A stretch of DNA of 64,000 nucleotides from Aphrophora alni (GCA_963513935.1 OY740771.1:15394954-15458953); one strand, 5' to 3'; counted from the stretch's first letter, positions 1 to 12,492 are shown. Notes: generated by a model not told the origin, from the letters alone. A program made the numbers and translations.

Positions 1-201
1 TTGTAGAAAAAATTTATAAAAATAGTTTAATCCTATTTTGAGAATTGTTTTCAGATAAAGAGACTTAAATGTAACTAGTAACCCTGCGCGGCCATTGTAT
101 ATAACAATATAACAATAAATGACAAAATACAATTTTATTATGATTTTAAAATACATCGTTAATTATACACGTATATCTAAATAAATCGTCTATGATCTTG
201 G

Positions 202-202
<1 letters not shown>

Positions 203-246
<44 letters not shown>
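203..246. repeat. (TA)n microsatellite
   Basis: Almost pure TA dinucleotide run with one AA interruption. Nothing coding. Confidence 0.95.
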
Positions 247-248
<2 letters not shown>

Positions 249-824
249 ACTTCATTTTCAAGAAAACCTTTGTGGTCTGGTTTAGAATTACTTATATCTA
301 AATGACTTATCACGTAATGGAGTTATGCCCGGAGATAAAATATTAATCATAGAAAGGTCATAATAGGAAAATAGGGCACCGGAAAGGTTCGACAATCGAC
401 TCCAGATGTAAAGCTAATAAATGTTTTTTTTTTAATGTTTGCCATTTTCCAATACATGTTTGCTGTTATGATTACAGATAATATACCTTCACGAGCGTTG
501 CCATTTAGCTTTTTTGCGAGAGCTGTAAATTAATAATTTTATGAGGTTAAGAGTTTATCCTTTTAAAAGGACTCTTTTAAAATCGCAGGTTTTTATCCTT
601 TTTCCTGTATAAGAGTAGTGTAATTTTTGCCCTTTTAATCTCGTCGTATATTGCAAGACATAAGTCAAAAAGTTCACAAGTTTTTTTACGAATGGATTCG
701 TTTGGGAAAAAAAATTCTCTTTTGAATTATGTCTGTCTGTTGTCTGTTTTTCGTATGTGGTCCAAGTACAAACGAGTTGATCAATTTTAATCAATTTGAT
801 ATGTGGGCCTTATCACGAGCCTAT
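247..824. other. AT-rich DNA, no gene seen
   Basis: No supported gene. The minus-strand frame at 555-794 has no recognisable protein features and I treat it as chance. Confidence 0.6.
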
Positions 825-1640
825 TTTAAAATTTTTGTTAACTGAAAATTTAGGGGTGATGTCATAAAAAAAAGTAAAATTACGATTTTCTCAAAATCTA
901 CTCCAACAAATTTGATTAAATTTTCGTTACGTTTAACCTCTAAAAAAAGGTTTGTTGTCGTCTCTCCAAAAATACCCGTAAAAGAATTGTCACGGAAAAA
1001 CAAAATACGGCCGTGGTGTTGTTATAAAAGATGGAATTTCTCCAAATCGAATTAACAGATTTCGTTGAAATTTTATTAAAATATGAAGATAATGACCAAA
1101 ACGTATGTGTGAAATTGTAAGGGAAATAATATTAGGGTTGAGAAATAATCGGAAAAACACAAAAATTGTGCGTGGTGCTGTTATAAAAAATTGAAATTAT
1201 GGAAATCGACTTTACCGATTTAATTGAAATTTAAGTAAAATATGAAGAATAATTACCTAAACCAAATTATGTCTATAATTGCAAGTAAAATAATATCACC
1301 GTTCAGGAATAATCGGAAAAACAAAAACCCGGCCGTGGAGTTATTATAAAGATGGAATTTCTCAAAATTTACTTAACCCGTTTAAAATTTTTAGGGTATA
1401 TGAAGTTTAAAGAGCCAAACTTGTGTGTAAAATTGCAAGGAAAATAAGAAATAACCTAAGGAATAATCGAAAAAAATTAAACAAATCGTATGTGGTGCTG
1501 TTAAAAAAGATGAAATGTCTCAAAATCGACTTTACCTAATTCGTTGAAATTTTATTAAAATATGGAGATGTTGACCATGTGTGTAAAATTTCAATAAATA
1601 TAATATTACGGTTCAGGAATAACTGAAAAAAATAAACTTT
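825..1640. repeat. ~160-bp tandem array, about 5 diverged units (family C)
   Basis: The phrase TATAAAAGATGGAATTTCTC, or a close variant, recurs near 1021, 1180, 1340 and 1499, giving a period close to 160 bp. A fifth, more diverged unit lies at 825-1010. Each unit also carries a GAATAATCGGAAAAAC-like block and a GATTTCGTTGAAATTTTA-like block. Isolated relatives sit at 30,930-31,060 and 56,318-56,395, so the unit is also dispersed. Function unknown. Confidence 0.8.
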
Positions 1641-2879
1641 AATAGCTATTAGATTTTATGAAAATAATATTTATGCTGAGGACATGATCGATAGACACAA
1701 TCTATCACTATAAGTAAGTTTATATTGTGTGTTGTTGGTGAATATCTTCAAAAGCGTGCATGGAATTGTTTAAACGACGTAACTCCTCAAAGTCTGTTAT
1801 AATGATTTATTTAATATTTTAGAGAAATATGAATAACGACCGATAATCAGAACTAAATATCAAACATTACTCTCCAAGAATAAATTAACCTTGGCCGCTG
1901 TCATTAGGAGATCGATTTCAATCATACACGACTTACATCTTCATTTTAGTAACATTACAATATTATTACAATTTTTTTTTTTAAAGATCAAAATTATAAT
2001 TAGTTTCGTATCTTTAAACTTTGAATGTGAATGATTTTCTGTATTGAAAGATTTGTGGATTGTTTCTGCACAGTTTAATATTTGATTCTGTTCAACCTAA
2101 AGAAGAACAAGAGTTAATACGTACGTGAAACTCATAAACTTTGTTATTTATTTTGCTAAACATTCACAACCGCATCGGAACATTTCAAATCTTAGCTCGA
2201 ACGTAACCTAACCTTACTTGCAACTAAAAACGGTTACTTTCAACACAAACTACTCTGCAATACCCGTTGACCGTTTATTGATAGGAAGAAAACCTCTCGG
2301 GGTCTTATCTTGGTTCATTATCTTATATGTAAATAGAATAGAGTCACGTAGGGTCACACATGCGTGGAAGTTTGGCGCGCGACCATGCACGCGAATAAGC
2401 CAGTGTATGTTACACAAAGTGGCTGGACTCCGTATCAGCTGTTGCCGTCATCAACCACTGGAACCAACATCCACCTTATGCCAACTTGTTTCGATAAAAT
2501 GCACCGCCAAAATGTAACGTTTTCCTGCAAGGTGATGCTCACCCGCGCGCGGAGTTATACATGCGGATCTAATTGCTCTCTTAATGTATGTTTTATTCCT
2601 GTCTAGTGGAACCTGCTGTGGGTGCACATGTGTCGTCGACCGACGCACCTGTAGAGTGCACGATTAGAAATAATAATTAAGTATTATATATTGAATGAAA
2701 TTAATAACAAAACCAGTAGAAGTGGGGGATTTGGAACATCTTAATTCAAAATTGTATATCCATTGGAAAAATATATTACACAAACTTTTATACTCACTTC
2801 AAAACCAAATAAAAACCAATCGAAACTATTATGAACTAAAAATGTCAGTTGGCTGTTAGTTAAAATCATTATGAAGCAT
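1641..2879. other. Anonymous DNA with a GC-richer patch at about 2,360-2,650
   Basis: Mostly AT-rich. The patch at 2,360-2,650 contains GCGCGC-type runs and overlapping frames on both strands (2218-2517, 2364-2606, and 2451-2648 on the minus strand). None shows a recognisable domain, and open frames on both strands at once suggest base composition rather than coding. It could be a decayed exon or repeat; I cannot tell. Confidence 0.4.
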
Positions 2880-4135
2880 GGACGCACTTTTTGAAAAAAA
2901 AAAAAAATTTTTTTTACCACGTTATGCCCCTTTTTAAAGAGGTATAAAAGAAGTATTAAACAGATTTTCTAAACGGCAATCCCCATCATGAGAAATATCA
3001 TTTTGAAGGAGATAATAAAAAAAAAATTAGTGCCTTTAAAAGTCTCTACGATATCTTCAACCTGAATTATGGGCGCTAGAAATCAAATTTTTAGTTTTCT
3101 ATTGTTTCATTGATATTAATAATAATAAAAACAGACCAATTACATTTTTAACAGCGGTAATATTTTACTAAATGAACACACTTTTATTATTTTTTTCCTA
3201 TTTTAGCAAAAAGGCTTTAATTTTTGAAAACCAATTTGGCAATTTTTTGTTTACACGTAATTTGATTTATCATTTTAAAGGGAACTGATACCGTATAACG
3301 TATAGAATAACTGACTATTTTGGTTGAAATAATGAACTTACCCAAAGTAAACTAAAAGTAAATTGGCATCAAAAGCATGTGGAATTAATAACCTTGTCAC
3401 CTGCCTTGCGGATGGTATCCAAATATCCTTGGCAAGACATTTTTACAAGTGACATATTAATATTGTCCGCACTGCTTGAAAAAGTTAGAAGAAATGAAGA
3501 TTTTTAAAAGGAATATTACTTTACCCGTTGGGCTGCAGCTTACTAATTTTATTGAGGGTAAGGGTTTTGAAGAATAAAGAAATTGGTTATTTAATTAAGG
3601 TAATTTAGATATATTACAATATTTCTAAAAAATAATTTAGAAACAAGAAATAAGGCACCAGTATGACCAAAATTAAAACTAATTCATTTAAAGAAAATGT
3701 ATAGATAGACTTATAAGTGTAATCAAAATCATATGATGGAAAAAAATTGCCCCATTAACTCCCCTTTTCAAAAATTAGGGTCGGTTTGCTGAAATACGAA
3801 AAATAAGTAAAAGTGTGTTCATTTAGTTCATTTAGTGTTTGTACAAAGTCCGCTGTTAAAAAAAAAGTTTTGAATATATATATTTTTATTAATATCCATC
3901 TCAATTAGAAAATTCAACTTCTAGCCCACATAATTTCGGTGTAGAAACTTTTCCAAGACGCTAATATTTTATTACTTTTATGTCCTTCAAAACGAAATGT
4001 TACTCGATGGGAGTTGATATTTCAAAAAAATTATTGTCCCTTCTACAAAAGTGGCAAATTGTTTCAACTCCATAAAAAGTGAAATGACTTACCATATGAC
4101 TTTTTTTTTAAATTAGAAACTTAAAAGTGCTACGA
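2880..4135. mobile_element. Long inverted-repeat (foldback-like) element
   Basis: The left arm (about 2,890-3,240) and right arm (about 3,770-4,130) are reverse complements with divergence. Matching blocks include TAAATGAACACACTTTTA on the left against TAAAAGTGTGTTCATTTA on the right, TTTTAACAGCGG against CCGCTGTTAAAA, ATTTTGAAGGA against TCCTTCAAAAC, and GGGCGCTAGAA against TTCTAGCCCAC. The intervening ~500 bp is AT-rich with no coding signal. The outer ends are uncertain because the outermost similarity is low-complexity. I infer a non-autonomous DNA transposon or foldback element. Confidence 0.7.
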
Positions 4136-5745
4136 ATGGAAACACAGCTTATTATGTGAGTAGTTAGTAATTAAAAACATTCATGTAAGGGAGATATCAT
4201 AACTAAAATCATTTAATTAATACTAAAACTAAAGTTAAAGTTATCTTAAAATCGAATTAAAGTCAATACAACAAATCAGATTCACAATAGCTGAAATAAT
4301 TTTTAAATTAACCATTTGTAATTCATAGAATTGAAAAATTCGAAATTCTTTTGGTATAAATTAGGTGAAATAAATATCTTACAATGTCCTCCAAGCAATT
4401 TTAAAGGAGCTAGAAAAATCAAAACGTGAGTCAAAATTTATGGAAATATCATATAGAAATTAAAACTGGATATCTTTAAGTAATGTTAAAATACCGTACT
4501 TCATTATGTTAGAGTAAGTATGCAATTGTATATTAGATTGTAACAAAACTCTTTAAATCAAAAATCAAAATTTAATAAGTCGACTGGGTTGTATAGAAAA
4601 TATAGCATATTTCTTTCTAGAGCAAATCTGAATATTTCTAATAATAATCAATTCAGAAAATTATAGGAAGGTATGTTTAAGAATTATAAAATTTAGCAAG
4701 AAGACTTGAAATATTTGTAAATTCAAACAAAATAATAACAATACACAAGTTAATCTCGCCTCTGCACATATTTAAAACACATCAGATAAATCCTATCACA
4801 GCCAAGCTGTAATGACTTGGGAAATCGAATCTGGTGGACCCCCAACATCCATAACTCTTACAAGGTAAAAGGTTAGTATAAAATTCTTACAATCTCTACT
4901 CGTTCAGAAATTACCTAAAGTTTGCAAAACTTTCTTTTCACTCTGCACTTTGGGAGTCATCGACCCTGAAAAATATTAAAATCCATGTATTTACAACCAC
5001 ATTATTTTCTATATGCTCTTTTCTGGAACATTAAAAATTATAATTTCTACATATTTCTCCTCAGATACACTAAGTGCATCCATTGAGATAGCCTCATTAT
5101 ATTTGTGTTGAGGACATCACCTAAACGACCCCGAGAGAGGCTACTTAGCGTAAAAGCATTGAATAAGTTGATATAGACCTACTTGTAGCGTAGACTTAGG
5201 TTGCAATATTATTGTGTAATAATGTCCAACTCACTTAGATGTTTATCAAGTCTATGTGCATTAGGATAGAGTGGTGTTTTAACAAACAATAGCTTCGCCT
5301 TAGAAACAAGTTAGTTCAAACACTACAAAGGTCAACAATTACTTAATACAATGTATATAGAAAGATTAGTATACTGTCTCAATATTCACAAGGAGAAATG
5401 TGTGAAGGAAAACAACGAATTGTCAAGGGTATATCTTTTGTGATATGGAACAAAATTCCTCCTTGAGTGGTAGCTAATAAAATTTCGAATTTTTTTTTTC
5501 ATATTACAGCTTTCGGTAGTAAATAATAATCTACTGATCTATAAAACATATCTGTGCAGGGTAGTTTAATACCACATAGTTTAATGACAGTTTTTATTTA
5601 TGTGAACTTCTTTCATATCTAAAAAAAAAATGCTATTTTAATTTTTAACCAAGTGTTCGTTCTGATCCAAATAATACGACGATTTCTCTCATATCCATTA
5701 AAAAACAAATACTTAAAAAATATTAAGTTTTCAACAGGTTTAGTA
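4136..5745. other. AT-rich DNA, no gene seen
   Basis: No open frame of note and no clear repeat structure. The last ~200 bp may be the decayed upstream part of the LINE relic that follows. Confidence 0.5.
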
Positions 5746-6900
5746 ATAGTTTCGTTTTAATAGTAGCAGGTCTACTGAAGACGCTTTGATTACGGTTTTG
5801 CAAGGCACACCTGGCACTTCAAATGACAATAACAAATGTGCTGTATCGTATTTAGATATCCCAAAATATTTTCTTATTTTATCGGAATTATTATCAAAGG
5901 TACTTTTAACAGCTGGTCTTGATTGTTAACTTTCTTCAAGAAAGCAATGTCTGCAGGTTGGAGATGTATCTTTTAGCGTTGAAGGCGTATTGATTGGTGT
6001 TTCCCAAGGATCTGTTGTGGGTCTGATTTTATTTGAAATTCATATTAATGTTTATGTGAAGGAGTTTTCACAGTTCATGGGCTGCTGCAGACGAATGTCC
6101 TTTCATACTCACATTCATCCTACGACTACTCAATGCAGATGGACATGCAGTTGTCGATGTTTGGTGTTCCCCAAGGATCTGTTCTGGGTCCGAATTTATT
6201 TTAAACTTATAAATAATTTATGTGAAGGAGTTTTCGCGGGTGAATTTGCTACTGTTGCAAATGATTGCCCTTTCATACTCACATTCCTTCGACTACTGAA
6301 TACATATAGACATGCAATTAATGAGTGAGATATATAAAGAAATATATTTTTAATCTAATGAGTAAAACAATGTTTAAAGAATTTATTGAATAACATAATG
6401 GTGTTACAAATGATCATTCATTTTATTTATGATAAGACGGATCATATGAAGCATCTTGAAGTAGTTATTCTGGTCTTACTTGGACAGGACATACAGATAA
6501 ACTTTAAAAAATATGCCATAAGATTTCTTACTTTAAGAATTCTTCAAATGTTTTGATAGCTGTTTATGACGCATAAGTTGGTTCAAGGTTAGAGTATGTT
6601 GTACTTCACATGTTGGTAGAGCATATATATCAACTTTCAGATTTTAAAAATAAAAAGTACATAGTAAGTGTTAAATCCGGAGTTAGAAGAGAACCATACT
6701 CATGTTCTTTATTCTTTTAGCTTAAGACCCTTCTTCTCACTCATTCAGTGTAAAATGAATTGCGTCTTTTCTATAACTGCAATTCTAGTAATTCAGCAAC
6801 CTTACTAAAAGTTAATCTCTTAAACCTAGTTCAAGAGAAATTTACACCAACAGTTCTACTCTATAAGAGCCTCAAGGTGTGCTAAATAAGTTGTACAAAA
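5746..6900 (+). pseudogene. Decayed LINE (non-LTR) reverse transcriptase
   Basis: Conceptual translation in shifting plus frames gives RT landmarks in the correct order. These are SRSTEDALITVLQ (compare the GRSTEDAL block), then a degenerate LDIPK...LLSKVLLTAGLDC, then SSRKQCLQVGDV, then the GVPQGS motif twice (GVSQGSVVGL and GVPQGSVLGP), then VANDCPF where the catalytic F/YADD should be, then TWTGHTDKL and LRYG-like residues near 6,440-6,600. Stops and frameshifts are frequent and the second catalytic Asp pair is damaged (VAND). In an intact element this would copy the LINE RNA at the target site. This copy is dead. The downstream boundary is approximate, and I do not assign the clade. Confidence 0.75.
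5996..6325 (+). repeat. 167-bp tandem duplication of the RT GVPQGS block
   Basis: GGTGTTTCCCAAGGATCTGT at 5,996 and GGTGTTCCCCAAGGATCTGT at 6,163 start two copies with the same order of downstream blocks (GTGAAGGAGTTTTC, CCTTTCATACTCACATTC). It is a local direct duplication inside the LINE relic. The two copies have since diverged. Confidence 0.85.
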
Positions 6901-7553
6901 GTAATACAAATTTTAAATTACAAGAATGGTAATCCAACTATAAATTGGGTCTTTTCAAATCTGCATATTAGAACACCGATTATTTTGTATTTAAAAAAAT
7001 AATACAATTCTTATACATTATTTACAATACAAAAAAGTCAAAGGATTATTACCCTTTCAATTTAGATAATGAAATTAATACAAGCTTAAGGTAGCGGTGT
7101 GCGAGGGTGGTTTTGGCGCGTGGTGTCAAGGCAGGTGGCGTGTGTACCCGCTCTAGCGTAACCCACCTTCACACTTGCGTCCAACTGCCATTCCGTCATG
7201 CTATTTGTTGGTTACAAGTGCATATATTAACTTCTTTAACAAGACCTACCTAACCTAACATATTTATACAGTATATATACAGAGATTTATTTGATTTCAG
7301 ACACGAACATTAAATTTTATCACAATCACCCCTCATCTATAAATCATTGACTGACTGTATAAATCACAATAATTCACAGTTTAAACTGTCACGATAGGAA
7401 AAATTTGAGGACAACGAAATGCCGTACAATGAAACGCGCAGAATTACAATTTAAACAAATTTCTTGTTTTCACGCTCGTTTACATAACATTAAGGCCATA
7501 TAAACAAAAATATTCACCAATATACCTTTTACACAATATAATTATCTCCTGGG
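6901..7553. other. No gene seen; GC-richer patch at about 7,085-7,200
   Basis: The patch is rich in GTG/GCG. It is followed by CCTAACCTAAC, a short CCTAA (TTAGG) run. No domain or RNA gene is recognisable. Confidence 0.4.
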
Positions 7554-8592
7554 TTGTTTAAAGGTCTTAATTCGCTTTATAAAAAAGAATACAACATAAA
7601 GGCTCTATTACAGTCAGAGTTGGAAGAAATTAAGAGACCAAAAAGGAAAGATGTAGCAATGGGATTTAACCAAAGACTACATGAGAAAATTTGTAAATCC
7701 ACCTTGGGTAGGTACTCACTATGGAGGCTAGAAAACAATATACAACTCTACATAAGAAATATAGATAGTTTGTCAAATTTAAGTGGAAAATGATATAAAG
7801 AATTCGAAAGAGAATCTGGAAATCAAATACAGAAAGTTGTACGAATATTCAAACTTTTAATCTAGAGATACTAAAACCATTCTGGGTATATAGTGTGTAA
7901 CTATGGGCTGCACTATTGAAATTATAGAAAAGTTTCAAAACAAAGTACGAAGAAACATCGTCGACGCTCTTTGGTGTCTACGTAATAGCAATGACTACAT
8001 AAATACTATAAGACACGACATAGGTTAGGGAAATAGTCTACGCTTTACGGGTGCTGTTCGTCACAAGTTTGACACACAGCCATCAGAAAGCGCTAGCAGC
8101 AGGTGCTTGACTGTACGCATCCCACTTGGTTGAGACTGTACAACTGTTGACCTCTCTCTCACAAACCTTCTCACTTACTTCCGTCAGCATAGTCAGTGTT
8201 GTCAGTTCGTGCGCTGAGATAAGCGATTCTCGACCTTCCCTCGCATCTCTGGTCCCGTATGTGGCATCAGTGCGTTTTCTCTTACCCGCCTGAAACATTG
8301 TTTGACCGTAGAGTCACTTAGCGCCAGTCACATCAACTTCAGATTCTCTAGCAGAGCGACCTAGCGGGTATTGGACAACTCAAGAATAAGCGTAGAATAT
8401 TTAACATGGCCATGTCGTGTCTTATAGTATTTATGTAGTCATTGGTAATAGAGACCTGCGAAGATCTAAGATAGGTGGCACGAGGGTAGATTGGATGACC
8501 ACCAGAATGTGGAAGCAGTACAAACTAATCGACAATAGGGAGGCAGTTAGGAGGTTAAAAAGAATCAACCATGGGAGTTAGTAAGAAGGTAA
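7554..8592 (+). pseudogene. Internally deleted Jockey-like LINE ORF2 relic
   Basis: At 7,554-7,793 the frame contains LQSELEEIKRPKRKD and an ending YSLW, which resembles the linker between endonuclease and RT in Jockey-type ORF2. The RT core is missing. From about 7,840 the sequence resumes with the C-terminal part: EILKPFWVYSV, LW, then after a frameshift IEIIEKFQNKVRRNIVDALW, LRNSN, and beyond an insertion RDLRRSKI, LIDNREAVRRLKRI and the PWELV terminus near 8,585. This order matches the ILKP..YG..LWG / IQRFQNK.LR.IV.APW / LLDN...RRLKR tail of Jockey-clade proteins from established family knowledge. Stops, frameshifts and the deletion make it non-functional. A 456-bp element (7,989-8,444) interrupts it between LRNSN and RDL. 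Confidence 0.7.
7989..8444. mobile_element. 456-bp non-autonomous DNA transposon, 33-bp perfect TIRs, 7-bp TSD
   Basis: The first 33 bases (7,989-8,021, starting CAATGACTACATAAATAC) are the exact reverse complement of the last 33 (8,412-8,444). The element is flanked by an identical GTAATAG at 7,982-7,988 and 8,445-8,451, so the target duplication is 7 bp. The interior is GC-richer than the surroundings and encodes no transposase. The minus frame at 8,083-8,298 is not recognisable. Perfect TIRs suggest a fairly recent insertion into an already decaying LINE. A 7-8-bp TSD with CA...TG ends fits hAT- or P-like elements better than mariner, but the superfamily is unproven. Confidence 0.88.
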
Positions 8593-8724
8593 GAGTGCAA
8601 CAAACTAAACTAGAGACATCATTGGACAGTTTCTTAGGTTTTAATAACTTTGTTAATTTGGTCAGTAGTGAGCTGTTGTTTAGGTTTGAGATTGATTACA
8701 GTAATACAATTTTTAACTAATCCT

Positions 8725-8995
8725 CAAGGGCTTACTATAGTGAGTACGGGTATTTCAATCCCGAGGTCACTAGTTGGATCTACACTTTTGATTAAGTCGT
8801 GGGTTAGATCCCTTTCTTTTAACGTTTTTGTCAAGTTTCTCTTGATCAACTTTTTTTCCCCTTCCAAAGTGGGTACGGATATTGCAATCATGAGGGACAG
8901 TAGTTGAATCTACAATTTTTTATGTAGTGTTGGGTTAGATCCCTTTAATTTATCAGATTTTTCTTGATCAACATTTGTTCTCTTCCAACTACAAC
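8725..8995 (-). repeat. Two adjacent family B copies (SINE-like), minus orientation
   Basis: Both copies, read on the minus strand, show the family order: TTGATCAAGAGAAA, then AGGGATCTAACCCA, then GTAGATC, then a block read on the plus strand as GTGAGTACGGG...CAATCCCG (or the GGGTACGGATATTGCAATC variant). The plus-strand reading of that end resembles a tRNA B box (GGTTCRANNCC), so a tRNA-derived SINE is possible but unproven. Confidence 0.7.
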
Positions 8996-10210
8996 GCTAA
9001 AAAAGTATACGAAGTATATGTTTCTTTATTTTATGTTCTATTCTGCTTTTTTTGTTTATAACACGATAACTATCCAGAGGTTTTTCTCTTTTGAAAAAAA
9101 GAAAAAAGAAAAAAAAATCACAGAGATTTCTGATTCTTTTGGAGTCGTATTCAAAAATTTATATAATTAATTTCTGGACTTCGATTTAAAAGATTAAATA
9201 TTTTAGTGGTTTATTGGACAATCTTATTTCTATAAAATATAAATTATTGTAAATTAAACCACAAGTTAAAATAAAATTTCACCACGAATCAAATTTGAAC
9301 AAATCGGTTTTGCCTTATTGTTCAGTGATATTGAACCTTGCCAACATATTCTTCCTTTACTTAAAACTGTAATAAAACAACTTTTCAATTTACGTCAAAT
9401 TTATAGGTCTCATTATAACCCTAAACATGTGAAAAGCATACCATTCACAACTGATATTTCAAGAGGATGCTGAGAATTCGGATCGCATTTCTTAAAAGTA
9501 ATTTGAGCGTTCAAAGGCATGCCCCTAAAACACCATCAGTGACAATGGCGCAATTAATTATTACTTGCAATTATCTCCAGTAGAGTTCATTGCACTGAGT
9601 GCTACAATATATAACATTTTAAAATTTGATTATTTTGATTGTTCCATAGTTGCTTAAACTCTCTATCATCTTCGGCTTACAAGAGATCACAAGGCTAATG
9701 CCAAGTAACTTCAATTTGAAATATTTTTAATCTTTGATAAATTACAAATTTGAATTCCACTCAAATGAAAAGGATAGACATTTCTATTTTAAAAGTTTAC
9801 ATGTTAGGTGCTTATTGTGTTATATATAGCAGTGTATTGCACTTCTGAAGATGATTGCAGTGCTTTTGAAATGTAAAAAAGTTAGAATAAACATACCTAT
9901 ACACTCTTTGTGTTTGTTAGTGTTATATTGTGGTTCTGGATAAATTTCTTTCATTTATTTTATATTTTGTAGTTATTATGTTTTATTTGATTTTGAAATT
10001 AATTGTTTTATTTATAAATAGATAGACAATTATAAATTTATATTCTTTAATAATTACATATTTGATTTTATAAGTATAATATTAAAATATTTTATAATTT
10101 TTGAGGTGAAGTGGAAGAGAATTGATCATAACCATGCCTCATTAAATAGATATTCATTGTATTCTACCTTTACAATATGTTTTGTTTCATTATTAGATAA
10201 AAATTAAGAA
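8996..10210. other. AT-rich DNA, no gene seen
   Basis: The short plus frame at 8,964-9,170 is low-complexity K/F-rich and rejected. The only distinctive item is the CTGAAGA motif at 9,845. Confidence 0.5.
9845..9873 (+). other. CTGAAGA...GAAATG motif, copy 1
   Basis: CTGAAGATGATTGCAG followed by TTTTGAAATG. The downstream ~100 bp (AATAAACATA, GTTATATTGTGGTTCTGG) resembles the sequence after copy 2 at 17,615, so copies 1 and 2 belong to the same longer repeat. Confidence 0.6.
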
Positions 10211-10214
10211 CCCT

Positions 10215-10985
10215 TATAATTTAACTCGAGTGTCTGTCTATAAGTCGCAACCAGTCTACACAGACAAGACGATAAATCCTATATATTTCAAACTTTGTAT
10301 TAATATTCTTTGTATTAACCCAATTAACAAAATAAAAATAGCTTGGGGTAGTTAAGGGGAAAATTCTATCTAGTTGAAAAAATTTATATAAAAAAATACG
10401 TGTAGGATATCAATTAAAAAAGTTATTCTGATTACAACTATATATGTTAATTTCATGAAAAAATAAATATGCTGGCGCTAGGCCAAATTTAAGTTGTCAG
10501 ACATTAAGTTCTCCCCTTCTAACGTGACGTACAAATCTGATCATTATATTTGTATTTTAATTTAATTTTCAGTGCAAAATTATATATTATAGTTTCTACC
10601 GACGAATACAATTTAATTTAACTACACAATGAGAAATGCAAAGCTTGTATGTTTTAAAAGCAGTTTTTATGAGATGTGAATCAAAGAATTTAATAGCCAT
10701 TAAAAGATGGATGGCTTTCTCATTGCTTTCTATTTATTAGGGTAAGTAGGTAAAACCGAAGACGCTTATAATTGTACACGCGTGTCTTTTTGTCTAATTG
10801 TAAGTCGCAGTCTTACAGGTAAAAACATGACTGGGTCGTTGAGGGGCAAAAACTATGGAGTTAAAATTTTTTGAAATATAAATGTGTGGGTATTAAATAA
10901 AACTAGAAGTTATTCTGATTACGAATATATAAGTTTATTTGACGAAGAAATTAATATGTTGGCGCTAGGTCGCTAAAAAGACGTC
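10215..10985 (+). repeat. Direct-repeat pair about 500 bp apart
   Basis: Copy A (about 10,225-10,495) and copy B (about 10,775-10,970) share GTGTCT...TAAGTCGCA, then AAGTTATTCTGATTAC, then TATATAAGTTTATTT-like DNA, then ATATGNTGGCGCTAGG. It is either a local duplication or two insertions of one family. No coding content. Confidence 0.75.
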
Positions 10986-12490
10986 GACTTTAAAGAAATA
11001 ACTTTCTCTAATATAAAATGCTAACGAATCCATCTTGTTTGTTTTAGCACACGCTTAACCCTATTTTTTTAATTAAAGGTTTATTTTTTAAAGCACAAAA
11101 TTTCTCTTCAAATTAAGTCTTTAAACAGACTATTTTTCAATAAATTAAAGTAACAAAAATACCCATCAGAGACACATATTATCACGAACCGTTGTTTCCG
11201 GAAGTGACTATACAGTTGCTATAGTAACCATAAACTACGAGGTACATTTTTCCATGACTGCTTTCTTCTACATAAATAGGAAAAGTGAAAACAAACAGAG
11301 AGATTGTAAAATATCTATCATTGAAATTGTATACGGATTCAACAGTTGAGAGTTAAAACAAACATGTGTAAGTTACGTGTCGATAAATTATCCCACAGTG
11401 AGACGCAAGTTATGGAGGTGAGGAATAGAAAGGTTGTAAACAATATTGATTAGACTCCGAACAGTGTTTAAATTCCAACGAACGCCTTTTCTGTAATCTC
11501 GCTTCAGTTACGTTATAAAATCGTGTCTTTGGATCGTTCATTTCGAGAAGAGATGTCAGCCAGCAGCTACGTTGTCCCTACAAGTCCACACCGTGTCATA
11601 ACTCTTTGATTGAATTACATATCCAATTCATGCGATGAAAGTGTTGACGTACTGAAACGTCGCAAATGGGAGAGTCCACAACGTGCCTCAGGTGGATCTC
11701 AGCAGGATCTCCACTCTGCGTCTTTATTTATTGCGTAAAACTTGTTTTCTGAGAATTGGATTATTGTTTTAATTCTAAATTGAAACACTGTATTAGCTAC
11801 CTTTCTACATCGGCTGAATTTATAATATAAAATGGACGATACTAAGAGGTTTACAAATTCTCTCACGCATGCAAAGCTAACTAATAAAATTCAAATTTTT
11901 AATGTAAACCAATAAGACCAAAATTAAGATTTTTATAATTATTTTAACGGTTTTCATAAAATGTAGTCTCTAACGGTAGAAACTAAAACCATAATTTCCG
12001 TTACGGTAGATGTTAGTTAAACCAGGAACTATGAGCGCAATCGTAAATGTTGGGGTATTTCAAAATCAGTAGAAACAATTTCTATCAAAATTTTGTGGAA
12101 TGTGAACATTCAAAGCTACAGTATAAGGAAAGTTACGACTAACGTGGCAGTCACGGTATATTTTTGTCTGTTCCAAATTGTTCACGAACAGCAATTACTT
12201 CTTGTTTGACGAGTTAATTTATTTATAATTTTTTTACAACAGCATTTTTATTTTAATAACTCAAAAACCGACATATTTGAAGTGAAGAAAAGTAATAGTT
12301 TGTTATGTGCCCTTGGAAAGATTTCTGTTTAGAGGCTATTTCAAATGATCAAAGTCTTTAGAGACAATATTTAGAAGGCCAATATAAGTCTTTTTCTATA
12401 CACAGGTCCTAGAATTTATGATATCCTTCAGTCAAATATTAAAGAATGTAAAAAAGAGTTTCCTTAAGAGTTTGAAGAAATGAAAAGAAA
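10986..12490. other. Anonymous DNA, no gene seen
   Basis: A slightly GC-richer stretch at 11,160-11,720 holds no long open frame or recognisable motif. Confidence 0.45.
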
Positions 12491-12492
12491 CT

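Noticed and set aside
2218..2648. Overlapping plus and minus frames as a small gene
   Set aside because: Three overlapping frames on two strands in a GC-richer patch, none with a recognisable domain.
8083..8298. 71-codon minus frame as a gene
   Set aside because: It lies inside the 456-bp non-autonomous element and shows no recognisable motif; GC-richer interior explains the open frame.
8725..8760. A tRNA gene from the GGGT..TTCAATCCC block
   Set aside because: No cloverleaf could be built around the B-box-like sequence; the block recurs as part of a dispersed repeat.
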